From NCBI GenBank assembly GCA_964601325.1, contig CAZRNA010000003.1, positions 9,340-73,339 on the forward strand: DNA of 64,000 bases, in the 5' to 3' direction. A model generated the notes under the pieces. The model ran no database searches. It was given only the letters and a program-made list of their open reading frames with translations, and was not told where the DNA came from. The stretch's first letter is position 1. The number at the start of each line of letters is the position of its first letter. The DNA comes from CAVPLU01 sp964601325 (GTDB lineage Archaea; Thermoproteota; Bathyarchaeia; 40CM-2-53-6). The translations under genes and the position numbers were made by a program. Below are positions 15,950 to 25,332 of this stretch, one piece after another.

Positions 15950-16197
15950 GACTGAAATCACTTTCCGGACTGAGACGCTCCAAACTCGATATATCTCTTG
16001 CTTCCACATTTCTCGAGATTGTTCTTAGATATGCCGCGGAATCTCGATGTATCCAGACCTCTTCAGCCTCACGATTTCGTCCAAGACCGCGTCTACCTTT
16101 CTACACTTACCGAATTGCGATAGCACAGAACGGGAGAATACTGAATGCATGACATGATAATTCCAACTCTGACGACGAGCTGGCGTTTTGTATCGGT

Positions 16198-17175
16198 TCA
16201 CCAGAAGCCCCCGTGAGCAAAGAGAAGCAGGGGAATGGTGACTAGGCTGATTAGGTACGTGCAGATGACCAGAACTGCTGCAAGCCCGCCATCGCACCCG
16301 CACCGGTCGGCAAGCACTGCCGCAATAGCCCCGGCTGGCATTGATGCCATGACGAAGAGTACTTGCTGATGCATCACCTGCAAGCCCGCGGCGTAAGCCC
16401 CATACGAAACAAGGGCAGGCTGAATAATCATCTTGACGGCGACGACAAGAGCAAGGAACGGGGCCAGCGTCCGGAGTTTTACCGGCCGGACCAGAAGGCC
16501 AATCGCTATCCAGACAAGCAGGTCCAGCGAACTCCGGATGACCACAAAAAAGTCGTTAAAGACATCCGAAAAGATGCCGGCACCGGGAACATGGAGATAT
16601 GTTACGACAACGGATACACAGAGCCCAAGAACGAATGTAATAAGGATGGGAGTTGCAAGGAAGTTTCTCAGAACGGTGGCCGGATGCTTGTCCTCTCCTT
16701 TCGTTGCACCGAAATATGTCGCGATAAACACGCCAAGCGTGAAGAAGGGGATAGCTACGGCGAACGTTCCGATCATAAGACCAAGAGACATCTCCTCGCT
16801 CTGTGGGCCAAATACCATGCTGATCAGCGGCGAAGCAAAGGTGTAGGTGCTCCCGAATGCGGAGAGGAGCACGATCGATCCTTTCGTCGTCGCGGACGGA
16901 ATTCCCCATAATCGGCAGACGCCCCACGCGATTAGAATGCAGGCGAGGATTGCAAGAAACATTGTGAGGACCGGAATCACCCACTCTGCCGTAATGCTGC
17001 TCGTTGCAAGGCTTGCGAAGATGGTCGCCGGCAGGGCAAGTTCAGTGACAAGACGGTCGAAGGCCTGTATGTGGCTATCATTGAAGATTTTCCGTCGCTT
17101 CAGCAGCTGGACAATGAGGACGATGAGGAGGAACATGATGACATATTCGTATTGTGAGATTACGAATGGGATCAT
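16198..17175 (-). CDS. AEC-family (auxin efflux carrier-like) transporter, copy 1
   Basis: The protein has 325 residues with about ten membrane helices, PF03547-type. Recognisable blocks are LLIVLIVQLLKRRKIF, FDRLVTELALPATIFASLA, STYTFASPLISMVFG and MASMPAGAIAAVLADRCGCDGGLAAVLVICTYLISLVTIPLLLF (the second half repeat with the broken helix). AEC proteins are bile-acid/auxin-type secondary carriers for organic anions such as malonate or malate. It is paralogous to the gene immediately upstream (17290-18243); the pair is in tandem with 114 bases between them. Confidence 0.88.
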   Translation of the reverse strand: MIPFVISQYEYVIMFLLIVLIVQLLKRRKIFNDSHIQAFDRLVTELALPATIFASLATSSITAEWVIPVLTMFLAILACILIAWGVCRLWGIPSATTKGSIVLLSAFGSTYTFASPLISMVFGPQSEEMSLGLMIGTFAVAIPFFTLGVFIATYFGATKGEDKHPATVLRNFLATPILITFVLGLCVSVVVTYLHVPGAGIFSDVFNDFFVVIRSSLDLLVWIAIGLLVRPVKLRTLAPFLALVVAVKMIIQPALVSYGAYAAGLQVMHQQVLFVMASMPAGAIAAVLADRCGCDGGLAAVLVICTYLISLVTIPLLLFAHGGFW

Positions 17176-17289
17176 GATGAACCACTTCGGCCTACGATGT
17201 ACGTCATGACATTTGCGCGGCGGTATCGAGTTGCGCAGTGATCAATCCTTTTTGGAGTTGGTTTCTTGTGGAAGGTCACAGTCGGTCCC

Positions 17290-18243
17290 TCAGACAGAGA
17301 AGTAAGTGACTATCGGGATAGTCAGCAGGCTGACGAGATAGGTTGCGACAACGATGGTCGAGGCGAGCCGGCCGTCGCACTCGTAACGGGCTGCAATAAC
17401 TGCAGCGATGGCACCCGAGGGCATCGCTGCTTCAACGACGAGTATCTCGGTTGGAAGGGCGGAAAGGGATGCGATCGAGGCGCCATACAGGACGAGGATG
17501 GGGTGCAAGAAGAGCTTGAGGCCGACGATCAAGAAGAAGAGTGGGAGAACGTCACGGACGTGGGCAGGCCTGAGCATGAGCCCTATCGATGCTGCAACGA
17601 GGATCTCAAGACCATTTGTGAAGTATCCGAAGAACGTGACCCAGAATTTCTCGCTCATGAACGATGACGCCAAAGGGATTTGGGATACGGCAAGCCCGGA
17701 GACGAAGGAGATAAAGATCGGAGAGACAAAGAAATTCCTGATGACCGGCCACACCTCGGGCTTCTTGTTCTCCTCGCAGCTGCCAAAGTATGCGGCCATC
17801 AGGATGCCGAGCGTGAACAGCGGGATGATGGCTCCGAACTCGTTGATGAGAAGCCCCAAGGTCATCGCTTCGCTATTGATGCCGAACGTCTGTCGTATCA
17901 GGGGGTAGGCGAGCGTCGAAGTGCTCCCCCACCCAGCCAGTAACACGAGTGATCCGGTCACGCTCGGGGGAAGTCTCATTGCCCGGGAGGTTAGGTAGGC
18001 GAGAAAACAGCAGATCATGATGGCTACGAACATTATGGCGGCGGAGAGGAGTTGGGCTGAGTGTATTGTACTTACGGCAAGGGTGGAGAAGATAGTCACC
18101 GGCAGGGCAAGTTCGGTGACAAGCCGGCTGAAGACCGGCTCATAACTCTCGTGGAGGATCCCACGACGTTTGAGGAGATTGACAAAGAGGACGAGGATGA
18201 AGAATATCGCAACGGATTTGAGAAGCGGGTACAGCTGCTCCAT
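17290..18243 (-). CDS. AEC-family transporter, copy 2
   Basis: The protein has 317 residues and the same topology and block order as its tandem neighbour: FVNLLKRRGILHESYEPVFSRLVTELALPVTIFSTLAVS, GSTSTLAYPLIRQTFGIN, and AAMPSGAIAAVIAARYECDGRLASTIVVATYLVSLLTIPI. The two copies share the block order and many positions but are clearly diverged, so they arose by an old duplication and may carry different organic anions. The decarboxylase-like stub ends two bases upstream of this start, which hints that the pair once sat behind an intact thiamine-diphosphate enzyme. Confidence 0.88.
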   Translation of the reverse strand: MEQLYPLLKSVAIFFILVLFVNLLKRRGILHESYEPVFSRLVTELALPVTIFSTLAVSTIHSAQLLSAAIMFVAIMICCFLAYLTSRAMRLPPSVTGSLVLLAGWGSTSTLAYPLIRQTFGINSEAMTLGLLINEFGAIIPLFTLGILMAAYFGSCEENKKPEVWPVIRNFFVSPIFISFVSGLAVSQIPLASSFMSEKFWVTFFGYFTNGLEILVAASIGLMLRPAHVRDVLPLFFLIVGLKLFLHPILVLYGASIASLSALPTEILVVEAAMPSGAIAAVIAARYECDGRLASTIVVATYLVSLLTIPIVTYFSV

Positions 18244-18245
18244 TC

Positions 18246-18539
18246 TTATTCCAGCCGTACTTGGGCCAGTGGATGTCGCCAGAAAGCAAGTACATACATT
18301 CCGACCCGGCAGGTCGCGACCAAGAAGTAAATCATCATTTGATCGACAGCGCCGACTTCTTCTCGTCTCACGGGGTTTCCTCTAGTCTTCTTTGATATCA
18401 GCTCGGATACGCGGGGACCACTTCTCTCAGCGTCAGCCAAGAACGGAACCACGTGGTCGCCTGGAATTCCGAGGATCTGACCCACATTGTGGTCTGCAAG
18501 CCTCTCAAGCAGGTACTCGGGAGTTTTCAGAGCGCTCAC
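18246..18539 (-). pseudogene. N-terminal stub of a thiamine-diphosphate-dependent enzyme
   Basis: The first 40 residues (TPEYLLERLADHNVGQILGIPGDHVVPFLADAERSG) match the opening of acetolactate synthase/indolepyruvate decarboxylase-type enzymes, normally about 550 residues. After that the homology stops and the remaining 57 residues (KKTRGNPVRREEVGAVDQ and beyond) do not fit the family: the catalytic Glu and the ThDP-binding C-terminal domain are absent. This is therefore a truncated remnant, cut short by an internal deletion that joined it to the AEC gene region. Confidence 0.7.
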
Positions 18540-18712
18540 TGTCTCCTTTCAAACCATGATTCGTTGCACACGCCTGAATTGCTCTCTGATCTTCAAGATT
18601 GTCACATTGCTATTTGTACAGGGGTCTTGCCTAATTACACTGCTCGCGATCCGGACTGAGACGGCGACTTAGGACACAGTGAGAATATCAAGACTCAGAA
18701 ACCGCGTGTGCC

Positions 18713-21709
18713 TTACGATGGTCTTCTTTCTGTAAGCGTGATTGTCAGCCGGCATGGCTTGCCATTGGAGGGAATTATGACCTCCCCATCAGACAATCTG
18801 AGGTCAAATTCCTCATTCCCGTCATCTGAATTCATCTGCAGTATGCCCGGCAGGCTTTCGGAGTATCCCTCGCATGTAATCATGTGTGCCCATACCTTGA
18901 GCTCGCGAGACTGGCTTCCCGCTAATTGGACCGTGAGGCGACGGAGCGAAGGGAAGGATGGGATCTCTCGGGATGCGGCTTGCAGCTTCTCTTCCTTGTC
19001 GGGATACTGGAGCGAGACTTCCGCAGTCTTGGGCTGGCCACCTTCCGTGATGGCGAAGAACGCTCGTCCGCCTTCACATTGGTCTTCCTGCAGCTCAAGA
19101 GTCGTCCGCTTCACAAACGCCCCACGATGCGCCATCACTACAGTCATGCCCACTGTGAGAACTCCGATGAGAAGAGCCAGAGCGCGTGATGGTAGGTCCT
19201 TCCAGATAACCAAGCCATGGAGGAAAAGGGTGGCCAGGAACAGGAGATACACACTCGCCGTGATCAGAGGATGACCAAGAAGTCTGTAGACTACAGATGG
19301 CAGGCGCTCGCCCTTTCTGCGGCTAGCGATTATCAATAGATCCGGGAAGATCCCTCCTAGCAGCGGAACGAGAATGACCCCGATGAGGCCGAGCATTTGA
19401 CTGAAGGAACCGGCTCCGGTGACGACGAGCCACTCGGTCAAGAGGAAGGCGGAGATCGCCGGGATCAGTGGCAGGTAGGAGCGCCCAAGTTTGCTCAGCA
19501 TGACTTCTGTCACCCATTGAGAGAGACGTCCCCTTCCGACAAAACCGGTTTCAGTTCTTGCTGGTCGCTCTTCTTTCTCGAGTGCTTTCCAGATTTCTCC
19601 GGGAATCTTGCTTCCTCTCCTGAGTGTGAGAGAAAGCTGATAGCGAGTCTCACCGGTCCTTGCAGCGTCTTGTGACGCTTTCACGACGCCTTCAGATACC
19701 AACGTATCCAGCATGTTACGAATCTTCATCCCATCCTCGCCGAGATATGTCGCGGCCTCGGACGCGGTCACTGTTTGACGCTTCATAGTCCCCTGACGCA
19801 GAAGCCAGTTGACAAGCCGTCGCTGATCTTCAGGCAAGGCGACGAGGTCAGCCATCGTCAGGCCAGCGGTGTCCCACTCCCCCCTCGGAGTTAGCTTCAG
19901 TGACGAGTCAACGTGCACGAGAACACTCTCTTGACTTGCCTCCTGAACTTGCAGAGCCAGATAGACACCGTGTTTGCGGAGCGTCGGCATTTCTTCGAGG
20001 ATTGCGGTAGCGTTCCACGTTTCCGCGAAAGCCATGTGCGTGCGGTGAATAGTGCCGTTCGATTGGATGTCAAGGCGGAACTCAGGCTTGTCATCGCTGA
20101 GCCCGAGATACGTGAGGCTAATGCGAAGTCCTGCTCCTCGGGTGCCGCCTCTAGCGACCGCTCCCTTGTCGCTTAGGAGTAGGTGTCCTCTTTGGCGGGG
20201 CAATCTCACAACCACGTGCCTTCTTCGGGGAAGCCACTCGCGAGTCAGATTGAGGACTCCTAGCGCCGTGATGATCGAGCCCATGCCGAGTCCGAGAATG
20301 ACGAGCAATGATCCAAACAAGTACACGATGGGACCGATTACGGCAACGAGCGGAACCAGTGCTGTGCCTGATTGACCTGCGAAGGCTTGCGGCGCCACGG
20401 CACCATTTGCTGCCAACACCCATACACAATAGATGACCATCGCCGCGGTCATCCCGCCAACTGCACCGAGGATCAGCGAACGCCCACCGGGGTCGCGGCG
20501 GAGTACAAGCTGAGCGCAGCTACTCAACGATGTGTGGCCGAAATAGGAGAACAGGACAACGCCGAAAATTACGTACAAGACCGAGGGGTCGAACGCGCGC
20601 CCACTCAAGACGGGTAGATTCACGTAAAGCAGATTTGCCGGTTGCAGGTGGCCGAACGCAAGGAGAGAGAGGATGAGAATTAGGGCAATGGTGATCGCAC
20701 CAACTACAATTGCAGAAGCCACAGTGGCACCGAGCGATCTGAAATGCACAAGATAAACGCTGACAAGGAAGAGTAGCCCGACCCACAGCTCGGCGCGTAT
20801 TCCTGTGGTATCTCCTAGGGTGGCTGCAAAGCCGATGTAGTTTGCAATGAGGCCGAGCCAACAGATTGCGAATAGACTCGCTGCCAGTGTGAGGCTGCCG
20901 AGTCGCCCGAGGTAGTCCTGTGCAAGATGGCCCATGAAGGCGCTGCCGTAACGGATGCTTCCGTTGCGGGTGACCGCTTCGGACAGGAAAGCAATTGTCA
21001 ACACGTTGGCTAAGCCCAACACGACCAGGATTACCACTCCAGCCAGAGGGCCGATACCGGCCAGCACGATTGGCAGAGCCAGATAGCCTCCCCCTACAGT
21101 CTCCGTCAGCGTCAGCGCGAAAGCAATCCAGAATGGTGGTAGGGAGTCGATCTGATTTCCAAACCGAGTCCAAGCCCATCGAATCGATTCGGTTACCCTA
21201 TTACGTGTGGCAAAGACAGTGTCAATCGATTCACCGTACATTTGCTCGTAGGTCTGCTGGACTTGGTCCCCATCCAGCCCCAATGCTGCCCGAATTCCCT
21301 TTACATCCTGACGAGTGAATCTGTACTTCTTGCCCAGGATGTGGGCGAGGGCAGCTCGAATCTTGAAGTTGTCTGGTACTAGAAACGCCCATTGTGGTGC
21401 GTAGTGCTCCAAGTCTTGAATTGTTGGACGAAGCGGAGGCTCACGACCCAGGGCCACGGCTTCCAGAAAGGCTAGGCTACGCTCATCGGCCGCTTCCTGC
21501 GTGAGAAACCGTTCCATCGTTTGCCGGGATTGCGCCTTGTGCCGTGCCGTCCAGCTCTCAATAGCGAAGAGTAGCGTGCTCGCTCGTCTCGCTGGGAAGC
21601 CCTGCAACAATTCCTCGCGGTTGAACTCGGGCTCGCCGGATGGCAGAATGACCGTCACGTCCTTTCCTTCAAGAGTCCATACTTGCAAACAAATATGAGT
21701 AGCTTTCAT
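18713..21709 (-). CDS. Giant fusion: cytosolic N-domain, APC-type permease, winged helix, second membrane domain, C-terminal beta domain
   Basis: The protein has 998 residues in one uninterrupted frame. Parts: residues 1-190 soluble and partly helical (QDVKGIRAALGLDGDQVQQTYEQMYG); about 205-500 a ten-helix permease resembling the amino-acid/polyamine (APC, aromatic permease) fold, beginning FALTLTETVGGGYLALPIVLAG and containing YFGHTSLSSCAQL; about 505-640 soluble; about 650-715 a winged-helix-like domain (QRRLVNWLLRQGTMKRQTVTASEAATYLG, MLDTLVSEGVVKAS); about 760-880 four or five more helices; and about 890-998 a beta-rich tail. I know no described protein with this order. It could be a transporter that itself senses substrate and controls genes or partners (transceptor). 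Confidence 0.8.
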   Translation of the reverse strand: MKATHICLQVWTLEGKDVTVILPSGEPEFNREELLQGFPARRASTLLFAIESWTARHKAQSRQTMERFLTQEAADERSLAFLEAVALGREPPLRPTIQDLEHYAPQWAFLVPDNFKIRAALAHILGKKYRFTRQDVKGIRAALGLDGDQVQQTYEQMYGESIDTVFATRNRVTESIRWAWTRFGNQIDSLPPFWIAFALTLTETVGGGYLALPIVLAGIGPLAGVVILVVLGLANVLTIAFLSEAVTRNGSIRYGSAFMGHLAQDYLGRLGSLTLAASLFAICWLGLIANYIGFAATLGDTTGIRAELWVGLLFLVSVYLVHFRSLGATVASAIVVGAITIALILILSLLAFGHLQPANLLYVNLPVLSGRAFDPSVLYVIFGVVLFSYFGHTSLSSCAQLVLRRDPGGRSLILGAVGGMTAAMVIYCVWVLAANGAVAPQAFAGQSGTALVPLVAVIGPIVYLFGSLLVILGLGMGSIITALGVLNLTREWLPRRRHVVVRLPRQRGHLLLSDKGAVARGGTRGAGLRISLTYLGLSDDKPEFRLDIQSNGTIHRTHMAFAETWNATAILEEMPTLRKHGVYLALQVQEASQESVLVHVDSSLKLTPRGEWDTAGLTMADLVALPEDQRRLVNWLLRQGTMKRQTVTASEAATYLGEDGMKIRNMLDTLVSEGVVKASQDAARTGETRYQLSLTLRRGSKIPGEIWKALEKEERPARTETGFVGRGRLSQWVTEVMLSKLGRSYLPLIPAISAFLLTEWLVVTGAGSFSQMLGLIGVILVPLLGGIFPDLLIIASRRKGERLPSVVYRLLGHPLITASVYLLFLATLFLHGLVIWKDLPSRALALLIGVLTVGMTVVMAHRGAFVKRTTLELQEDQCEGGRAFFAITEGGQPKTAEVSLQYPDKEEKLQAASREIPSFPSLRRLTVQLAGSQSRELKVWAHMITCEGYSESLPGILQMNSDDGNEEFDLRLSDGEVIIPSNGKPCRLTITLTERRPS

Positions 21710-22109
21710 CGAGTAAGCGAGCTTCTCAGCTACCAGTGCGGATTGAAGGTCCTTGAACCAGTCGGGTCAACGGTAGCGCTCGCAAGCTTGTCTCAATCCT
21801 CTTTCGAGGATGGTCGTTCTGCCCCTTTTCGCTCCCGGCAAGTGCCATCTGTCGCACGTGATCCGGCCATGCACAACTTGTTGTGTGTCGATGCTTCTCT
21901 AGGATCCGCCATCAAGTGATTCCTTCGCACGCAAAGTCTCACAGCCCGCCCCTTCACCCCAGACACTACGTTTCCTGCAATGATGACATTTCAGGCCACC
22001 GTGCCCGCGGGATGTTGAATGTAGAATCTTTTCGGTCCTCCATTCAGGAACCATCGAGTAATGTGAAGGAACTTAGAGCGGTTCATCCGGACGGGCCATC
22101 GGCGTCATT
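21710..22109. other. Intergenic stretch, promoter side of the fusion gene
   Basis: This is 400 bases between the start of the 998-residue fusion gene and the end of the truncated phosphoesterase. No plausible open frame, tRNA or strong inverted repeat was seen. It presumably holds the fusion gene's promoter. Confidence 0.35.
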
Positions 22110-23069
22110 TTACCTTTTTCTGATCGCAACGTAACATATCAGTATGACCGCGAAGACTGCGGAGACTACTGCTACCACGATCACGGGCCCGATGACTATC
22201 CCTTGGGGGGTTGAAATCTCACTATGCAGCGTAGCGCTCGTCGCGGCTGTTGCGGTTGTTGCCGTTGATGCGTTCCATGGAGGCGGGCTATTTGGATCAA
22301 GGATGAGCGGCTGTCTTGGGGACTGGTTGAAGTCGAATTCTTCGGAGAAACTGTTTGCCATCGTGTCTCGGTTCGTCAGGCGTCTTAGCCCGAACTGGTT
22401 CTCGATGAAGGCCAAGTACGAGCTGTGTTCGTACTGCGTGTGGCTGATGTGGCCTTGCCTCGCATACGGTGAGATCAGCAGAACCGGTACCCTGAACCCC
22501 AGGCCGTACTGGTCTACCTGTGGCGGCGGGACGTGGTCGTAGAAGCCTCCCCAATCATCCCAACCGATGAATATCGCAGTCTCCTTCCAGTATTGACTTT
22601 GCATGATGGTGTTCACGAGGGTCACCACGTACTTCTGTCCCACTTCGGGGCTCTTGGGAGGATGTTCACTCACGGCTCCTGCTGGCACAATCCACGAGAC
22701 CTGTGGTAGGCTGCCTGACTGTACGTCGTTGTAGAACTCGGATCCGGGGACATCGCGAGACAGCAACGAGGCATTGCTCATTATTCCTTTCATGTGCGGT
22801 AGCGGATTTGTGTAGTCGTAGAAGCTGGATTCGGGCTCATCGTGAGCCATCAGCTCAGGTTCGTTCGTTGTTGCTGCGCCTGGAAGGTTTGTTTCATAAT
22901 AATACTTCCAACTTATCCCGGGTGACAATTCCTCCATTATCGTCTCGAAATCGAAGACAGCGGGAGGCTTGCCTTTCACATAACCGCCGGACTGGGCGGA
23001 GATGAGGTATAGATGGTTCGGGAGACTGAAGCTTAGAACAGAGTGGACGCGTTGTTGTCGCTTATACAT
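22110..23069 (-). pseudogene. N-terminally truncated phospholipase C/acid phosphatase-like phosphoesterase with C-terminal membrane anchor
   Basis: The protein has 319 residues. SFSLPNHLYLISAQSGGYV, AIFIGWDDWGGFYDHVPPPQVD, GFRVPVLLISPYARQGHISHTQYEHSS and FDFNQSPRQPLIL belong to the PF04185 phosphoesterase family (phospholipase C, acid phosphatase). Homology starts about where residue 150 of a full protein would be: the signal peptide and the N-terminal metal-binding part are missing. After a Ser/Thr/Ala linker the end is a membrane helix with a basic tail (VIVVAVVSAVFAVILICYVAIRKR), so the ancestor was a surface-anchored enzyme. It is probably inactive. Whether deletion or an assembly join created it is discussed in the findings. 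Confidence 0.72.
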
Positions 23070-23222
23070 TATTACGACGCAGTCGAATTGCGGAGGTCAC
23101 TTAGAAATATCGGTCTGGAAATAGCTAAGGAATATGTGCAGCCGGACTCCATCTTTCTGCTGACCAAGCGATCCAAGGAAGGGAAAGATCAGGCGACAAG
23201 AGAGGCTCTTAGGGTAGCCTAG
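23043..23222 (+). pseudogene. Possible C-terminal fragment of an unknown gene
   Basis: This is a plus-strand frame of 59 codons starting at GTG 23043 and ending at TAG 23220-23222. From about 23090 the sequence looks coding (RRSLRNIGLEIAKEYVQPDSIFLLTKRSKEGKDQATREAL), with a natural charged C-terminus, while the first dozen residues (LLSLIHYYDAV) overlap the truncated phosphoesterase on the other strand. It may be the tail of a gene whose front was lost at the same breakpoint. The parent family is not recognised. Confidence 0.3.
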
Positions 23223-23611
23223 GCGCCGGTTGTGCGGAGCCTAACGAGACGTTGATTCGGACGCCTAGGACGACGAGCGCATTGCTATGATGGCGAGTTA
23301 GTCATCTCGTATGCTTGCAACGGCGTTGAGCGTGGCCAGAGCCTAGCGGAAGACGGTGCCGCAATCTCCTGCAAGTCTCGTGATGAGCATCGCGGGTTGA
23401 ACTTGTCGTCATTGCTCGTCTTAGTTTCGTGAAGAAGGATGCTTCCCTCCGAGAGCTTCTATTCTCGGATTTCTTTTCAGTTCTCACACTCGCGGCAGAG
23501 ATGTTCGGTCAAGAGAGTACGTTCGCCAAGGGTAGTCCAAGAGCATTCCTGTGACGTGTGATGACCTTTTTTCATCTTCGACCAACCGATGATTGTTGTG
23601 GGCGGTGTGGC
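23223..23611. other. Intergenic stretch next to a probable breakpoint
   Basis: There is no credible gene, RNA or repeat. It separates the fragment at 23043-23222 from the LytS-like membrane protein. Short open frames here are of poor composition. Confidence 0.3.
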
Positions 23612-24442
23612 TCAGGCGGACCGAGCGCGTTTGACGGCAACAAGTTGATTCAAGAGATCCTTGAAGAAGTCTGTGCCCATGATCTTCTCAGCCTCTTTTC
23701 TGACATGCTCTTCGTCGATCACAATTTCGAGCTTTGCCACTGTCGCCTCTAGGTCGGATGAGTATTTTCTCAATCTACCTATCTCGAGTTCGCGAATGCG
23801 TATCTCCTTTTGAGTAAGCTCTTGTTGAAGCCGTTCCTTCTCGATGGCCATATTTCGTTCCTTGGTTACGTTGCCGACGATGAAAGTGAATATGGCCATG
23901 CTAATCGAGTTGGTCAGCGCCATTGGAAGATACAGGGCTTCAACGACTGAGACCGCCTGGCTGAACGGTTGCGCCATCACGAGCGTCAAAAGCATATGGA
24001 GCGTCTCCATGGAGAATGCGAAAGCTGCTGCCCATACGGGACCGATAAGCTTCTTCTTCGTCAGCCACACTAAGCCACCGAGCGTTCCCGAAATCACTGT
24101 TGACAGTGCCGAAGGGACAGCTGAGAACCCGCCCATGAAATACCTGTATGTACCGCCGATCAAACCGGCAGTGAAACCGATCAAAGGGCCCCCTAGCAGC
24201 CCAGCAATCATTGGCCCCGGGTCTCTGACATTGGCGATGGCTCCGAGGATCTCAACGCCGCTGTAGTTCCCCAGAATCGACATCGCAGAGAACATGGCCG
24301 TCGTAAGAAGGGCGCTCTTTGGCGTGATCCTGCGGTTGCATACGTCGAAGAACCAGTCTGTCCTACTCACAAGGTAGGCGACTATTGCGAAGACGGCCAT
24401 CAACTTGACAAGTTCAACAAGAGTCTCGAATACAGTAGTCAA
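23612..24442 (-). CDS. LytS-type 5TM membrane receptor with coiled-coil tail, no kinase
   Basis: The protein has 276 residues. The membrane part matches the 5TMR-LYT sensor module: ILGNYSGVEILGAIANVRDPGPMIAGLLGGPLIGFTAGLIGGTYRYFMGG is its hallmark. After the last helix comes a long coiled coil (about residues 195-255, KERNMAIEKERLQQELTQKEIRIRELEI) and a short C-terminal domain (EKIMGTDFFKDLLNQLVAVKRAR). In bacteria this module heads histidine kinases that respond to membrane state or pyruvate; here no kinase or cyclase output exists, so the coiled coil must signal through a partner. Confidence 0.85.
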   Translation of the reverse strand: MTTVFETLVELVKLMAVFAIVAYLVSRTDWFFDVCNRRITPKSALLTTAMFSAMSILGNYSGVEILGAIANVRDPGPMIAGLLGGPLIGFTAGLIGGTYRYFMGGFSAVPSALSTVISGTLGGLVWLTKKKLIGPVWAAAFAFSMETLHMLLTLVMAQPFSQAVSVVEALYLPMALTNSISMAIFTFIVGNVTKERNMAIEKERLQQELTQKEIRIRELEIGRLRKYSSDLEATVAKLEIVIDEEHVRKEAEKIMGTDFFKDLLNQLVAVKRARSA

Positions 24443-24513
24443 AGGACATCTCTCCCCCGATCAAGACGAGATGTGTGTGATTATTGGTCGCAAGTCTCAC
24501 TACTAACCTTGCC

Positions 24514-24663
24514 TCAGAAGCTCTGGAAAGATCTCCGAACGTACATTGCGATTACAAAGGGGTGAATGGCACCCGCTCCCATCATTGCGTTTCTGACACT
24601 CTCGGAGCCTGGATTCATGACTCCAGCCCCCCATCGGCCAACGATCGCCACGACTTTGCTCAT
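24514..24663 (-). CDS. Possible 49-residue small protein upstream of the LytS-like gene
   Basis: ATG at 24663, stop at 24514-24516. The sequence (SKVVAIVGRWGAGVMNPGSE, then VRNAMMGAGAIHPFVIAMYVRRSFQSF) has coding-like composition, a Gly/Met-rich core and a hydrophobic C-terminal segment. It is on the same strand as the LytS-like gene and ends 71 bases before it. The family is unknown; it may be a genuine small membrane-associated protein or chance. Confidence 0.3.
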   Translation of the reverse strand: MSKVVAIVGRWGAGVMNPGSESVRNAMMGAGAIHPFVIAMYVRRSFQSF

Positions 24664-24987
24664 TCCCCATGACCGAGTCTTCTACGTGTTGTATTGTTTT
24701 GCCAGTTATCCAAGTCTCGTGAATATTGTGTCGACCGCGTCTGCCACTCTGTTTCTTTGTGATGATGGCGGCTGTGTGGCTTGGTAGACACTCACCGCCC
24801 CTTCCTGGCCCCATGCAGGATTCACATATCCGGTTGGGGCTCGAATGACCGTAACAAGGCAACATGTCTAGCCGTGAATTGCAGTTGTCCTACCGCCCTA
24901 CCACCCAAGCGGCCTTCTAATTAACGTGAGTTATCATGTGATATCGCTAACGACGGAAAATACAGGACAAGCGAAGGAAGTGAGGCG
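24664..24987. other. Intergenic stretch, promoter side of the gene at 24988
   Basis: There is no gene. The last 30 bases contain GGAAGTGAGGCG immediately before the ATG of the next gene, a usable ribosome site, and AT-rich sequence (TTCTAATTAACG) about 70 bases before it that could hold a promoter. Confidence 0.35.
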
Positions 24988-25332
24988 ATGCCGGACAATC
25001 GAGTGTTAGCTGCTGCGTTCGGAGTTCTCCTAGTGGGGTGGTTCATGTTCCGTCATGCTCTTGGATTCTACATTGGCGTACCCACTTTCTTCATGTGGAA
25101 GGACTTCGTTACTTTCCTGCTTGTGCTCATCTTCACTCCAGCGGTGATGTCGAAAGCTCGTTGGACGGCTCTCGGCGCGGTGGTCGTGGGAGCAATCCGC
25201 ATCATAGCAGGCCTTTATGGACTCTATGCGGAGCTAATATCGACGATGTCAAGAGCATATGGACCAGCGATATCAGTCGTTTTGGCCCTGATCTTCACAT
25301 ACTTCGCATTCCGAGTGTACCAACAGAAGTAG
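24988..25332 (+). CDS. Small four-helix membrane protein of unknown function
   Basis: The protein has 114 residues with four hydrophobic segments (AAAFGVLLVGWFMFRHALGFYIG, FVTFLLVLIFTPAVM, ALGAVVVGAIRIIAGLYGLYAEL, ISVVLALIFTYFAFRVYQQK). A ribosome site (GTGAGG) precedes the ATG. No family was recognised. It is followed at 163 bases by a cation/proton antiporter on the same strand, which might make it an accessory subunit, but there is no direct evidence. Confidence 0.6.
   Translation: MPDNRVLAAAFGVLLVGWFMFRHALGFYIGVPTFFMWKDFVTFLLVLIFTPAVMSKARWTALGAVVVGAIRIIAGLYGLYAELISTMSRAYGPAISVVLALIFTYFAFRVYQQK

Noticed and set aside
16025..16150. Minus-strand 41-codon frame between the AEC and binding-protein genes (RKVDAVLDEIVRLKRSGYIEIP)
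   Set aside because: It looks coding-like at its end, but it is short, without neighbour support, and may be a fragment; not enough to call.
23052..23070. Natural Tn5-type transposon end
   Set aside because: Only one partial match with mismatches and no transposase; at most an adaptor or chance similarity.
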